Origin: Victivallales bacterium
GTDB lineage: Bacteria > Verrucomicrobiota > Lentisphaeria > Oligosphaerales > Lenti-02
DNA: 6,654 bases
NCBI GenBank assembly: GCA_018648945.1
Contig: JABGQJ010000430.1
Location: 1-6,654, forward strand
Direction of reading: 5' to 3'
The notes beneath the pieces were generated by a model. The model was not told the origin of the DNA, ran no database searches, and saw only the letters and a list, made by a program, of their open reading frames with translations. The position numbers were made by a program, and so were the translations under genes. This document shows positions 1 to 6,654 of this stretch, in pieces (positions within the stretch are counted from its first letter, which is position 1; every line of letters starts with the position of its first letter).

Positions 1-318
1 CAACAGTACGACTCCGTGGTTGTAGTGTACGGCTGCCTGGGCTGGATCAATCCGAGCCAATTGCTCGTACACAGCCAGTTCGGCCTCGCGGTCGATGCCC
101 TGCTCCGTCTCGTTGAGTATGGCCAACGTCCGAATGCCCTGGGCGCGCAGCCACGGCAACGAGTCTGCCAGATCGGCACCTTTGTTGGCCGGCGCCGCGC
201 CGCGCACGAGCATCCGCTCTGCGTCCACGATGCCGAGGTTCCAAGGCTGGCCGTGCTGCCGAGGAAGCACGAGGCCTGGCTGCGGGTGAGTGCGGAAGAC
301 GTTGTCGTGACAGTTCAT
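1..318 (-). CDS. 5' part of a gene for a tyrosine/dual-specificity phosphatase-like protein (partial, runs off left edge)
   Basis: Reading the minus strand from ATG at 318-316 gives 106 codons with no stop before the window edge. AAAGGA lies 5 bases before the ATG, which supports this start. The pattern in residues 26-69 (WNLGIVDAERMLVRGAAP, then ADSLPWLRAQGIRTLAILN) resembles the opening of tyrosine/dual-specificity phosphatase-like proteins, where an 'xLYRGxQP' turn is followed by a helix and an 'LGIKTVIDLR' strand. No signal peptide is evident, so it is probably cytoplasmic. The last visible residues, VHYNHGVVLL (97-106), sit where a phosphatase P-loop (HCX5R) could fall and keep its spacing, but with Tyr for Cys and Leu for Arg, so activity is not supported. 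The same stretch also looks like the first helix of a TPR (HYNxGxxL), with a preceding YEQLARIDP like the end of another repeat. I am fairly sure the gene is real and unsure of its family. It diverges from the isomerase/hydrolase operon. Confidence 0.6.
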   Translation of the reverse strand, partial: MNCHDNVFRTHPQPGLVLPRQHGQPWNLGIVDAERMLVRGAAPANKGADLADSLPWLRAQGIRTLAILNETEQGIDREAELAVYEQLARIDPAQAAVHYNHGVVLL

Positions 319-323
319 GTGTG

Positions 324-329
324 TCCTTT
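324..329 (-). promoter_or_regulatory. Shine-Dalgarno site of the leftward gene
   Basis: The minus strand reads AAAGGA followed by CACAC and then ATG at 318. This is a good ribosome binding site with 5-base spacing. It is the main evidence for choosing the 318 start. Confidence 0.6.
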
Positions 330-344
330 CGGTTACCCCGACCT

Positions 345-354
345 CCGACGTCGG
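345..354. repeat. 10-bp perfect palindrome in the divergent intergenic region
   Basis: CCGACGTCGG is identical to its reverse complement. It lies 27 bases upstream of the leftward start codon and directly abuts the next inverted repeat. It could be half of an operator, or chance in GC-rich DNA. Confidence 0.4.
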
Positions 355-385
355 TCTCGGCCTCGACAATCTCCGGTGGCCGAGA
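355..385. repeat. 8-bp perfect inverted repeat with 15-base spacer
   Basis: TCTCGGCC at 355-362 is the exact reverse complement of GGCCGAGA at 378-385. As RNA it could form a GC-rich stem with a 15-base loop in the leader of the leftward gene; as DNA it could be a dimeric regulator site. No T-run follows on either strand and the flanking genes diverge, so it is not a terminator. Confidence 0.45.
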
Positions 386-394
386 GCTCTTTGC

Positions 395-410
395 AAGTGT
401 ATCTTCACTT
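395..410. repeat. AAGTG-N6-CACTT inverted repeat, candidate operator
   Basis: Perfect 5-bp arms (395-399 and 406-410) flank TATCTT in the most AT-rich part of the intergenic region, where a promoter would be expected. The size and symmetry suit a dimeric helix-turn-helix repressor, but no regulator gene is visible in the window and short arms like these can occur by chance. Confidence 0.25.
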
Positions 411-508
411 AGCCCTCCATTTGACTTCAGTGGAACCCGTCGTCCGCTGGGACTGATGCAGGTGGAGGACATGTCGCGAGTAGGAACGGCCATGGGAGCA
501 GGGCACCG

Positions 509-1453
509 ATGCGCAACCGTCCGGACGAGCAGCGGGAACTGAGTTTCTACACCAGTATCATGCGGTTCATTCCCGGCCAGGGATTCGTTTTCGAGGAAGC
601 GAGCAGTCGCCGGCAACTCGAAGACCTGGCGGGGGCGGGCATACGTTGGGTGGGCGTCAACTTCCCCAACTTGGAGGACCCGTGCGAACCGGATGCGCAA
701 TCCTGCGCGCAGACCTTCAAGGGCTGGCTTGACGAGCTCGGCTTCCGGGTTACGTCTTGCCACTACTACGGACCTACCTACTGCTCGCCTGAAGAGGGGC
801 AGGATCAGGCCACGCGCCACATGACACGCACGGTTGAGATGATGGCGCCGCTGCAGCCGGTCTCAGTCGTGGTCCACGCCGCCTGGCATGCACTGGATGC
901 GCCCCGGGTGGGCTGCGATCACCACGTCACGCTGTACAACGAGGATTGCGCGAGACACGGCGAGGAGACGGTCAACTCGATTGTCGCCCGAAATCTCCAG
1001 GTACTCGCGGACGTCGCCGCAGGGCTTGGAATCCGTCTCGCGCTCGAGAACACGGCCGACATCATGCCTTTGGGCACCCATGAATCGCTGCCGCCTCTGG
1101 TAGAGCAGATCGGACGGGACAACGTGGGGTATTGCGTGGATTCCGGGCACGCCCACTTGCACGGTGCCTGTTCGGCGTCGGACTGGCTGAGGATCGCCGG
1201 AGACCGCCTCTTCGAGACCCACTTCCACGACAACCGCGGTCCAGCGCTTCGTCGGGACGAGCACATGCCGGTCGGGTTCGGTACGATCAGTTGGCTGGAC
1301 GTGATGCACGCGCTCGATGACATTGCGTTCCCCGGTCCGGTAACCTTCGAGACGGGCGGGTGGCCGCTGGCCGACAACGTGGCGGGTCTCAGACAGGCGG
1401 TGGCGTGGTGGCGCGCATGCGAAGCGATGGCCCTGCAGAAGGTACAGACATGA
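509..1453 (+). CDS. Sugar phosphate isomerase/epimerase family protein (xylose isomerase-like TIM barrel)
   Basis: Complete protein of 314 residues, a usual length for the AP endonuclease 2 / xylose isomerase-like TIM-barrel family. Members are cytoplasmic, use a divalent metal, and mostly isomerise or epimerise sugars and related polyols; some are dehydratases or lyases. Features in order: first strand LSFYTSI (11-17), VSVVVHAAWH (118-127), strand LALEN with E180, YCVDSGHAH with D211 and H214, ETHFHDN with H238 and D241, DEHMPVGFGTISW (250-262, the family's 'H.ppGeG.idw' loop) and VTFETGGW with E281. E180, D211, H238 and E281 are the expected metal ligands, so it should be active. ATG 509 has GGGAG and AGGG upstream and is the first start after an in-frame TGA at 422; the next ATG (560) would delete the first strand. 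No signal peptide is seen. It overlaps the next gene by 4 bases. The substrate cannot be read from the sequence. Confidence 0.88.
   Translation: MRNRPDEQRELSFYTSIMRFIPGQGFVFEEASSRRQLEDLAGAGIRWVGVNFPNLEDPCEPDAQSCAQTFKGWLDELGFRVTSCHYYGPTYCSPEEGQDQATRHMTRTVEMMAPLQPVSVVVHAAWHALDAPRVGCDHHVTLYNEDCARHGEETVNSIVARNLQVLADVAAGLGIRLALENTADIMPLGTHESLPPLVEQIGRDNVGYCVDSGHAHLHGACSASDWLRIAGDRLFETHFHDNRGPALRRDEHMPVGFGTISWLDVMHALDDIAFPGPVTFETGGWPLADNVAGLRQAVAWWRACEAMALQKVQT
1437..1442 (+). promoter_or_regulatory. Shine-Dalgarno site for the large hydrolase, inside the isomerase gene
   Basis: AGAAGG lies 7 bases before ATG 1450, within the last codons of the isomerase. The start codon overlaps the isomerase stop as ATGA (1450-1453). 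Both points fix the start of the large gene and suggest coupled translation. Confidence 0.65.
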
Positions 1454-4400
1454 AAACGGACCACTCCGATGGGTTGCTGTGCAGTGCGAAAACGGGGGCT
1501 TGCGTGATGGCCATGATCATGCTCACGACCGGCAGTCTGCTCGGCGCGCCGGACGCGTCGTTCCCTTCGCCGGTCCCGCCGCGGGAGATCCGGGACGTGC
1601 CCGGCGCGCCGTTCCCCAACGCTGACTTCGAACATGGCGACTGGCGCAACTGGCCGGTGCATGAGGGCTGGGTGCTGCGGGACTACGGCAACGACATGGA
1701 CGTCACCGGCGCCTTCACGGCGCACAGCATCGAGGGCGCCAGTCTCATCAGCTTCTACATGAACCGCGACGTCAACCAGTACCCCAAGCGGCTGGTGTCG
1801 GCGCGCTTCACGGTCACGAAGCCGTTCCTGACGTTCTACCTGGGCGGCCGCGTGGGGTACGGACGCAAGCACATCGGCGTGGACACCGACGGCGACGGGC
1901 AGCCGGATGTGACGCTTCCGCCGCGCGGACGCCGCGCCGGACGCCAGGTGCTGGACCTCTCGGCGCACGTAGGCAAGGAGGTCGCCTTCACCGTCACCAT
2001 CGAGAAGCCCAAGGGCCCGAAGGTGGACTTGCGGCATGCGGATCTCGCCGTGGATGGGTTGCTACTGGAAGACGCACCAGCGGCAGTCGTCAGCATTGCG
2101 GACGTGGTGGAATCCCGCGAGTCCATCACCTGCCGGCTGCATCTGGCGAACAAGCACCGGGGCGCATCAACCGCGCGCGGCGATATCCGCGTGGTGGACT
2201 ACTGGGGTGTCGAACAACTGCACCGATCGTTCGAGGAAACACTCGCGGCCGGCAAGAGTCGCGATGTGGACTTCACGTTTCCCAATGGCGGTGCCCCGCA
2301 ATACCGCATCGCAGTGACCATACGGGCCCCCAACGGACAGGTCACTCAGCATCTGAAGAAGCGGTACTACACCGCGTACCGCACCGACGGCCGTCCCTGC
2401 CTGCGACTGGGCGAGACGGGCTGGAAACTGGCCCTGAGCAGTACGCGGGAAGAGGACTTGCCTGCCGCCGACGCGGCGTGGCAGAAGGGCTCCCCCTACA
2501 AGTTCAACGGTTACGCCTTCTGGCGCCACGGATCCTGGACGGCTCACGAAGAGTCGGCCCAACACTGGTATGCCACGGAGATCAAGTTACCTGCGGAGTT
2601 CGCGGGGCAACGTGCCCTGCTGCGTATCGATGCAGCCTACGGCCCGTTGGCGATCTTCGTGAACGGTGAACGGATCGGTGAACACCTCTTCCGCGGCAAG
2701 GAAGACCGCGCGTTCGATATCAGCCGCGCGGTCCGTGCCGGGGCGAACGCGGTGGTGCTTCGGTTCCGCAACCCGAACGTGTTCGGCCGCGACGCGAACA
2801 ACAGCCAGCTCTATCCCTACGAGAAGCGCTTCGGCAAGGCCATGATCGGGATCCTGGGCCAGGTTACGATCGAGGCCGTACCGGACATACACCTCGAGGA
2901 CGTCTTGATCGATCCGTCATGGCGGGACAAGTCGCTGACCCTGCGCATGACGTTGCGGAATGCGGGCGAGGCGCAGAGAGCGACTGTGGCGGCCTCAGTG
3001 ATCGACCCGCAGGGCAACAAACGCCTCCTGACCTTTGACCCCATCGAGACGGAGGCCCCGCCGGGCATCTCGCAGGTCACCTGCAAAGCCCCCTGGCCGG
3101 ACCCGGTCTGCTGGTCGCCCGACGAGCCTACGCTCCTGCGGCTGACGACACAGGTCACATCTGGTGATGCAGGGGACACGGCGCACGAACGGTTCGGATT
3201 CGCGGAGTGGTACCCCGAAGGCACCCGCTACATGCTCAACGGCAAACCGGTCACCCTCTTCGTGAGCCATGCCCTCGATCCGCTCGAGTTCGACCGGTTG
3301 AAGCAGCGCGAAGGCATGAACTCGATGCGCAGTGTCGGCACGTTTGACACAATGGACGCCTGTGACGAAGAGGGGATCGCGATTCGCGGCATCTACGTCC
3401 CGGGCCACAGGCAAGACGGAGACAGTTGCCTGGCCGTGCAGCGCGAACAGACTCTCGCGATGCAGCGCTACTACTACAACCGCCCATCCATGTTCCTGTG
3501 GGCGGTCGGCAATGAGCTGGGTCATGCCAGTGTGGGGCCCAACCTGAAGCTGCGCGCGTTCTACAGGGACCTGATCATGGAGATGCAGGACTTCGACCCG
3601 GCTCGGGCTTCGTCGAGCGACGGCGATCTGGACATGTGGGGTGCATCCGAGGTCTGGAGCATCCACTACCCGCACGAGGCGAAATACGAGGAGCCGAACC
3701 GAGGGTACTTCGTCAAGGAAGGTGTCGAGCTGATGGATTGGTTCGCGCACCCGGCCTACGGCGGGAAAAAGCCCGTGCTGATGACCGAGCTGTTCACGGG
3801 CGGGCTGGGCGGGCCCGACTGGTATGCCCCGCTGATGGGGGACGCGGCCTACACGCCGATGGGCCCGTTCGACGGGTACAAACTGTTTGCCCGTTGGCGC
3901 ATGCAGGCCTATCGCGAACAGGGAGTCGCCCTGTTCGAGCCCTTTGAGCCGTACACCTCCTACCGCAACGCCTGGCCGGTCGATCTCTTCCTCAAGAACT
4001 TCAGTCGAAACGTTGTTGCGGGGGCCAAGGCGACGTACGAAGCGGTGCTGCTCAACGGAACCTTCGGTGACCGTGAACTGGAGCTGGTCTGGCAGCTCGG
4101 GACCGCAGCGCCCGGCAGGCGCGTGATCACCTTGCCTCCCGGGCCTACGCACACCGATCTCGAGCTGGCCTTCCCCACCGTGACGGAACGGGCCGACGTG
4201 CCCTTCACCATGGCGTTGCTGCAGGACGGGAAGCCCTTTGCACGCTGGGGCCGTTTCGATACCGAATTCCACGTCTTCCCCAGGCGCCGTCTCACCGGAC
4301 GCGTGGCCTGTTGGGGGCTCGACGACGAGCGCATGGGCCTGCTGCGCGAGGTCGGTCTCGAACCTGTTCCCGTGCGCGAAGCCGGGGAGCTGGCCGACAC

Positions 4401-6654
4401 CCGTCTGCTTGTCACAACGCCTGAGCTTGGCGCCGCGCCGGAAGCGGCCGGCTTCCGCGCCTGGGTGCAGTCCGGTGGCTATGCGCTTATGCTATCCGAT
4501 CGGGCGCGTGGCCCCAGATTGCCCGGCGGTCTCAAGCTGTCGGCGTTCGCCAACACCATGGCTCACGTGGCCGCACCAAACCATCCGCTGCTGGCCGGTC
4601 TGGGGCCGAACGATTTCCGCCACTGGGGCGCGGATCACCATGTCTCGCTTCAGGCGTTCCCGAAGCCGAGCGGGGGCGGCGCCAAGGTGTTGGTTCAGAA
4701 TGGTACTCCCAACGGCCTGACGCTCGCCTCCTTGGTCGAGGTGCCGGAGGGACGCGGAGCCTGGCTCCTCTCCTCCCTGCTGCTGAGCAAGAAGAGTGCG
4801 CGCCCCGTAGCACAGCAGCTCCTGGCCAACGCGCTCGCGCGGTCGACACAACCACTGCCGGCCCCGGTTCGGACCGGTCTGCTGGTGAGTGACGCATTGA
4901 CCGAGCAACTGGCGGCCATGAATCTGAACGCCGTGGACCTGGCGCAGCTCGACCCGGAGAAGATTGACCTGGCGTCGTTTGAGCTGCTGGTCGTGGACGC
5001 TCGCGTGGCCGGTGCGGATGCCGCAGCCCTGCTCCGGTTCGTTGAGTCCGGCGGCCGTTTGGTGCTCCTGCGCCTCACGCCCGAGGTCCTGGACCGCTAC
5101 GCGCCCCTACTGCCATCGGGACTGACACTGCAGCCGGCGGACGACTCTTCGATCACCGGTGCCGCGACCCTCAGGGCCAGCGCCGACCCGCTCCTGGACG
5201 GCATCAGCAACTACGAACTGCTCTGGAAGCGCGGCAACTACCAGCGCGGCGGGCCGAAGTTCCGCGTCACTGCCATGCCGGCCGACCACGACATCGTGGT
5301 GCCCGCCGGCGCCGAGGGCGTCGACGTGCTGCTGAAGCCAGCCGTACTGGTGCGTGCGCGAAGGGGCAAAGGAGAGGTGCTGCTAAGTCAGTTCCGCTGG
5401 GCCGAGGCCCTGCCCGCGGAGCAGAAGAGTGCGTTGGTGCTCTCCACGTTGCTTGCGAATCTCGGCGCCGGGTTCGGCACCGTTGACCATGCGGCGAAGT
5501 GGGAGACCGCGCCGCTCGCCCTCAGAGGAACCGCCCCGCTGGCCCGGCCGACGTTTGCCGGCGTCAAGGGCCGGGTCGCGCTGCTGGGAGCTCCCACGGC
5601 AACCGTCAAGGACATCCCTTTCCGATTCCCCGAGCCTCGGGGCTCGGTGGTGGCCCTCCAAGGCGGGGGCGTGAACAAGCTGCCGGCGTCCGCCGTGATC
5701 AAGGTGGGCGCTCGGGCCGACCGCGTGGCCTTCCTGCATGCGACGGCATTCGGCTACGTGGACTACGACATGGGCAAGAACGTCTTCCGCTACCTGCTGA
5801 CGCTCAAGGAAGGCGATCGCAAGTGGGTCGAGGAGGTCAACGCGATCTACGCGCGCAACGTCTACGAGTACATCGGCGACGATCCCGGCACGGTGAACGC
5901 GGCCGTCCAAGCCACGCGTTCCGCCGAGGCAGGGGTCTCTACCTACCTGATGACCTGGGACAACCCTTCGCCGGACGCCGTGATCGAGCGGGTCGAGATT
6001 AAGGCGCTCAGTGACAAAATCGCTGCCGTTGTCCTCGGGGTGACGCTCCTGAAGGACCAGACACGCCGTGGCGTGGTGGAGCGGCGGCGCGAGGGTCCGT
6101 ACAGCGCCGCGCAACTCGAAGGCCGTTCGGAGGATGAACCTGGGCGGCGCTGGGCCATCCTTGGGGCCATTCCCGGCGCGGAAGCCATCGGACTGAACGA
6201 AACCGCGCGCGACGCGGAGGGCGCGCGTGTGCTCTTCGACAAGGCCTTCCCCCCGGAAGGGCAGAAGCAGATCGATCTCAAGGCGCCGGTCTTCATCCGG
6301 GGCGAGCGCTATGCGTGGAAGACGTTTGTCGAGCCCGAAGAGGTGGACCAGCGCGGCACCTACGTCAAGTACCGTTGCATCAGGATCGACGACCTGATGG
6401 ACAAGAGCCGTCTGGGCAAGAGTCCGGCCTGGACCTGTTACTTCTACACCCGTGTGCACCGGGATATCTACAGCAGCGCGCCCGAGCGTACGGCCATCGC
6501 GTTCGGCAGCGACGATGCTGGCAAGATCTGGGTCAACGGTAAGCTCGTGCACGAGAAGTGGGCTGGCGCCGGTCGGGCCTCCGTGCTCGGCGAGGACCTC
6601 GTCTTCGTGAACCTGTTCCGGGGCTGGAACGACGTGCTCGTGAAGGTCGTGAAC
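1450..6654 (+). CDS. Very large secreted GH2-like glycoside hydrolase with two amidotransferase-like modules (partial at 3' end)
   Basis: The frame stays open for 1735 codons to the window edge; ordinary GH2 enzymes have about 600-1100 residues. Residues 1-33 look like a signal peptide (K2, K14, hydrophobic 17-31), so the protein is probably exported. Domains by eye: beta-sandwich 55-195 with a DxDxDG loop (145-153); Ig-like 205-310; GH2-type sugar-binding jelly roll 340-475 (IFVNGERIGEH at 402-412); Ig-like 478-580; GH2-like barrel about 590-845; Ig-like 855-945; two Rossmann-like modules about 950-1130 and 1138-1340, similar to class I amidotransferase-like domains of beta-galactosidases; unrecognised beta-rich region about 1376-1535; second jelly-roll-like module from about 1600 (GSDDAGKIWVNGKLVHE at 1686-1702). 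In the barrel, LWAVGNELG carries the likely acid/base E689 and VLMTELF the likely nucleophile E780, 91 residues apart, with Y740 between. GMNSMR (622-627) and CDEEG (638-642) are usual GH2 landmarks. Hydrolysis of a beta-linked glycan is inferred; the substrate is unknown. It is the second gene of the isomerase operon. Confidence 0.88.
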   Translation, partial: MKTDHSDGLLCSAKTGACVMAMIMLTTGSLLGAPDASFPSPVPPREIRDVPGAPFPNADFEHGDWRNWPVHEGWVLRDYGNDMDVTGAFTAHSIEGASLISFYMNRDVNQYPKRLVSARFTVTKPFLTFYLGGRVGYGRKHIGVDTDGDGQPDVTLPPRGRRAGRQVLDLSAHVGKEVAFTVTIEKPKGPKVDLRHADLAVDGLLLEDAPAAVVSIADVVESRESITCRLHLANKHRGASTARGDIRVVDYWGVEQLHRSFEETLAAGKSRDVDFTFPNGGAPQYRIAVTIRAPNGQVTQHLKKRYYTAYRTDGRPCLRLGETGWKLALSSTREEDLPAADAAWQKGSPYKFNGYAFWRHGSWTAHEESAQHWYATEIKLPAEFAGQRALLRIDAAYGPLAIFVNGERIGEHLFRGKEDRAFDISRAVRAGANAVVLRFRNPNVFGRDANNSQLYPYEKRFGKAMIGILGQVTIEAVPDIHLEDVLIDPSWRDKSLTLRMTLRNAGEAQRATVAASVIDPQGNKRLLTFDPIETEAPPGISQVTCKAPWPDPVCWSPDEPTLLRLTTQVTSGDAGDTAHERFGFAEWYPEGTRYMLNGKPVTLFVSHALDPLEFDRLKQREGMNSMRSVGTFDTMDACDEEGIAIRGIYVPGHRQDGDSCLAVQREQTLAMQRYYYNRPSMFLWAVGNELGHASVGPNLKLRAFYRDLIMEMQDFDPARASSSDGDLDMWGASEVWSIHYPHEAKYEEPNRGYFVKEGVELMDWFAHPAYGGKKPVLMTELFTGGLGGPDWYAPLMGDAAYTPMGPFDGYKLFARWRMQAYREQGVALFEPFEPYTSYRNAWPVDLFLKNFSRNVVAGAKATYEAVLLNGTFGDRELELVWQLGTAAPGRRVITLPPGPTHTDLELAFPTVTERADVPFTMALLQDGKPFARWGRFDTEFHVFPRRRLTGRVACWGLDDERMGLLREVGLEPVPVREAGELADTRLLVTTPELGAAPEAAGFRAWVQSGGYALMLSDRARGPRLPGGLKLSAFANTMAHVAAPNHPLLAGLGPNDFRHWGADHHVSLQAFPKPSGGGAKVLVQNGTPNGLTLASLVEVPEGRGAWLLSSLLLSKKSARPVAQQLLANALARSTQPLPAPVRTGLLVSDALTEQLAAMNLNAVDLAQLDPEKIDLASFELLVVDARVAGADAAALLRFVESGGRLVLLRLTPEVLDRYAPLLPSGLTLQPADDSSITGAATLRASADPLLDGISNYELLWKRGNYQRGGPKFRVTAMPADHDIVVPAGAEGVDVLLKPAVLVRARRGKGEVLLSQFRWAEALPAEQKSALVLSTLLANLGAGFGTVDHAAKWETAPLALRGTAPLARPTFAGVKGRVALLGAPTATVKDIPFRFPEPRGSVVALQGGGVNKLPASAVIKVGARADRVAFLHATAFGYVDYDMGKNVFRYLLTLKEGDRKWVEEVNAIYARNVYEYIGDDPGTVNAAVQATRSAEAGVSTYLMTWDNPSPDAVIERVEIKALSDKIAAVVLGVTLLKDQTRRGVVERRREGPYSAAQLEGRSEDEPGRRWAILGAIPGAEAIGLNETARDAEGARVLFDKAFPPEGQKQIDLKAPVFIRGERYAWKTFVEPEEVDQRGTYVKYRCIRIDDLMDKSRLGKSPAWTCYFYTRVHRDIYSSAPERTAIAFGSDDAGKIWVNGKLVHEKWAGAGRASVLGEDLVFVNLFRGWNDVLVKVVN

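Larger units (their letters stand above)
319..508. promoter_or_regulatory. Divergent intergenic region, likely containing both promoters
   Basis: These 190 bases separate the leftward gene from the rightward operon, so promoters for both should lie here. The most AT-rich part is roughly 386-430. A TTGACT hexamer at 421-426 could be a -35 box for the rightward operon, but no convincing -10 box follows at 16-18 bases, so I do not call a specific promoter. Three inverted repeats are listed separately. The isomerase frame has a TGA at 422-424 and no other plausible start between it and 509, which confirms that the isomerase does not extend back into this region. Confidence 0.5.

Noticed and set aside
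355..385. Rho-independent terminator
   Set aside because: The stem has a long 15-base loop, no T-run follows on either strand, and the neighbouring genes diverge, so no transcript is expected to end here.
421..426. TTGACT as the -35 box of the operon promoter
   Set aside because: No acceptable -10 hexamer is found 16-18 bases downstream (the sequence there is CCGCTG-like), so the match alone is not enough.
471..542. Short upstream ORF (23 codons) starting at ATG 471 after GGAGG and overlapping the isomerase start
   Set aside because: The GGAGG sits only 2 bases from the ATG, which is too close for good initiation, and the peptide shows no leader-like features. It could still affect translation, but the sequence does not support calling it.
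47..820. Minus-strand open frame (257 codons) covering the intergenic region and the isomerase start
   Set aside because: It is in a different frame from the better-supported leftward gene with its good ribosome site, and it is antisense to the isomerase. Its C-terminal part is a run of Arg/Ala/Gly typical of a shadow frame.
1504..1509. Later start for the hydrolase at GTG 1504 or ATG 1507
   Set aside because: These would remove the basic N-region of the signal peptide and lose the well-placed AGAAGG site and ATGA overlap that support ATG 1450.
919..2037. Minus-strand open frame (372 codons) across the isomerase/hydrolase junction
   Set aside because: It would overlap two well-supported plus-strand genes along its full length and has no recognisable motif.
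2995..4272. Long minus-strand open frame (425 codons) opposite the hydrolase
   Set aside because: It lies antisense to clear GH2-like coding sequence with both catalytic motifs. Its translation shows no recognisable domain, and such frames are common opposite GC-rich genes.
5383..6552. Long minus-strand open frame (389 codons) near the right edge
   Set aside because: It is antisense to the continuous large protein, which reads as well-formed beta-rich sequence here. Its own translation shows no recognisable domain or motif.

Overview
The window is high-GC bacterial DNA with long, uninterrupted coding sequence. It holds two divergent transcription units around an intergenic region of about 190 bases. 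On the minus strand, a gene starts at 318 and runs off the left edge; its 106 visible residues resemble the N-terminal half of a protein tyrosine / dual-specificity phosphatase-like fold, though a TPR reading cannot be excluded. On the plus strand, a complete 314-residue sugar phosphate isomerase/epimerase-type TIM barrel (509-1453) is followed, with a 4-base ATGA overlap, by a very large secreted glycoside hydrolase family 2-like protein. That protein starts at 1450 and is still open at the last base of the window (1735 codons, no stop).

The large protein dominates the window. In order it has a signal peptide, two beta-sandwich-type regions (one with a calcium-loop-like motif), a GH2-type sugar-binding jelly roll, an Ig-like linker and a compact GH2-like barrel with both candidate catalytic glutamates (E689, E780). 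After these come another Ig-like domain, two tandem Rossmann-like modules similar to the class I glutamine amidotransferase-like domains of some beta-galactosidases, an unrecognised beta-rich region, and a second jelly-roll-like module at the right edge. The part beyond the barrel, about half of the visible protein, is the least familiar part of the window.

Gene content (an oversized exported hydrolase co-transcribed with a xylose-isomerase-like TIM barrel) and base composition suggest a polysaccharide-degrading member of the Planctomycetota/Verrucomicrobiota/Lentisphaerota/Kiritimatiellota group, or Armatimonadota. This is inference from style, not from a marker gene. The simplest working model is that the exported GH2-like enzyme releases a sugar or modified sugar from a glycan, and the cytoplasmic TIM-barrel protein isomerises, epimerises or otherwise processes the imported product. 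The two would be made from one mRNA with coupled translation. The intergenic region carries three inverted repeats that could serve as regulator sites. I see no RNA genes, mobile elements, CRISPR arrays or terminators.
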